Shown one piece after another: positions 63,895-64,000 of a stretch of DNA of 64,000 bases (its first letter is position 1; each line of letters opens with the position of its first letter). This DNA comes from Candidatus Gastranaerophilales bacterium (GTDB lineage: Bacteria; Cyanobacteriota; Vampirovibrionia; Gastranaerophilales; Gastranaerophilaceae): positions 157,593-221,592 of the forward strand of contig CALUYO010000004.1 in the NCBI GenBank assembly GCA_944325005.1, read 5' to 3'. The notes under the pieces are model-generated. The model was not told where the DNA came from and ran no database searches. It saw only the letters and a program-made list of their open reading frames with translations. The position numbers were made by a program, and so were the translations under genes.

Positions 63895-64000
63895 TATTTT
63901 TTCTTGGGAACAATTTGGGAACAATTCATAAACTCTCGCCCTCCTTGCATGAGTAGTCTGGTATGCCCTTTTTCGGGGCTTTCTTGGCTGCGTCCTCCTG

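Overview
The window reads as a low-GC (about one third G+C by eye), diderm, anaerobic bacterium. The best fit is a gut-type non-photosynthetic cyanobacterial relative (Melainabacteria/Vampirovibrionia, order Gastranaerophilales). This placement is inference. It rests on many 'FTLAEVL.TLGIIGVV' prepilin-like proteins, proteins with a short N-terminal FxG-type motif, a trimeric NADH-linked [FeFe] hydrogenase with rubredoxin, and outer-membrane functions (LpxK, MCE/MlaD-like, TpsB-like porin, OmpH/Skp, MsbA-like exporter). No rRNA or marker-gene comparison was possible.

Layout. 0-2 kb: HD/OB exonuclease (partial) and ilvC. 1.7-7.6 kb: three prepilin-like loci around a GNAT protein and two zinc dehydrogenases. 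7.6-9.9 kb: three related membrane proteins. 10-19.7 kb: prfB with its programmed frameshift, then a glycan cluster (sugar-nucleotide dehydrogenase, epimerase, GT2, three large polytopic proteins, DUF3137-like protein). 19.7-30.6 kb: chimeric starch-synthase-like protein, nucleoside transporter, a prepilin locus, a 31-residue membrane peptide, bioA-bioD, TpsB-like transporter, OmpH. 30.7-34.8 kb: hydrogenase operon. 35-42 kb: nth, a prepilin locus, lpxK-mlaD, lytic transglycosylase, queA, yidC. 42-48.8 kb: two HExxH proteins, tRNA-Pro with broken half-copies, rubredoxin, thioesterase, pseudouridine synthase, coaE, two CHAP-like proteins. 48.8-60 kb: MsbA-like ABC exporter, ugd, hydrolase, tRNA-Leu with a broken half-copy, rplS-ylqF-rnhB, a prepilin locus, TPR protein, mnmG. 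60-64 kb: AT-rich accessory tail with a rearranged Mu-like phage remnant.

The most unusual feature is a dispersed oriented element: exactly ten G, flanked by C on both sides, followed 7-8 bases later by AGC[TA][TC]CT. Seven copies occur here. Each lies 7-23 codons after a start codon that has its own promoter and Shine-Dalgarno. Six are in or just before prepilin-like genes and one is in an HExxH protein gene. In six of the seven, the start codon is out of frame with the long body by the same amount, and one extra G (or two fewer) would fuse head and body. In one locus the element is inverted relative to the gene. L4 and L5, and L1 and L2, share sequence from the tract onward but have unrelated sequence before it, so the tract looks like a junction as well as a possible on/off switch. 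Phase variation, slippage-dependent expression and homopolymer miscalling remain open explanations.

A second oddity is that tRNA-Pro and tRNA-Leu are each accompanied by broken copies of their own ends, split by perfect hairpins at the same position. The Mu-like remnant carries repeated end-type sites.
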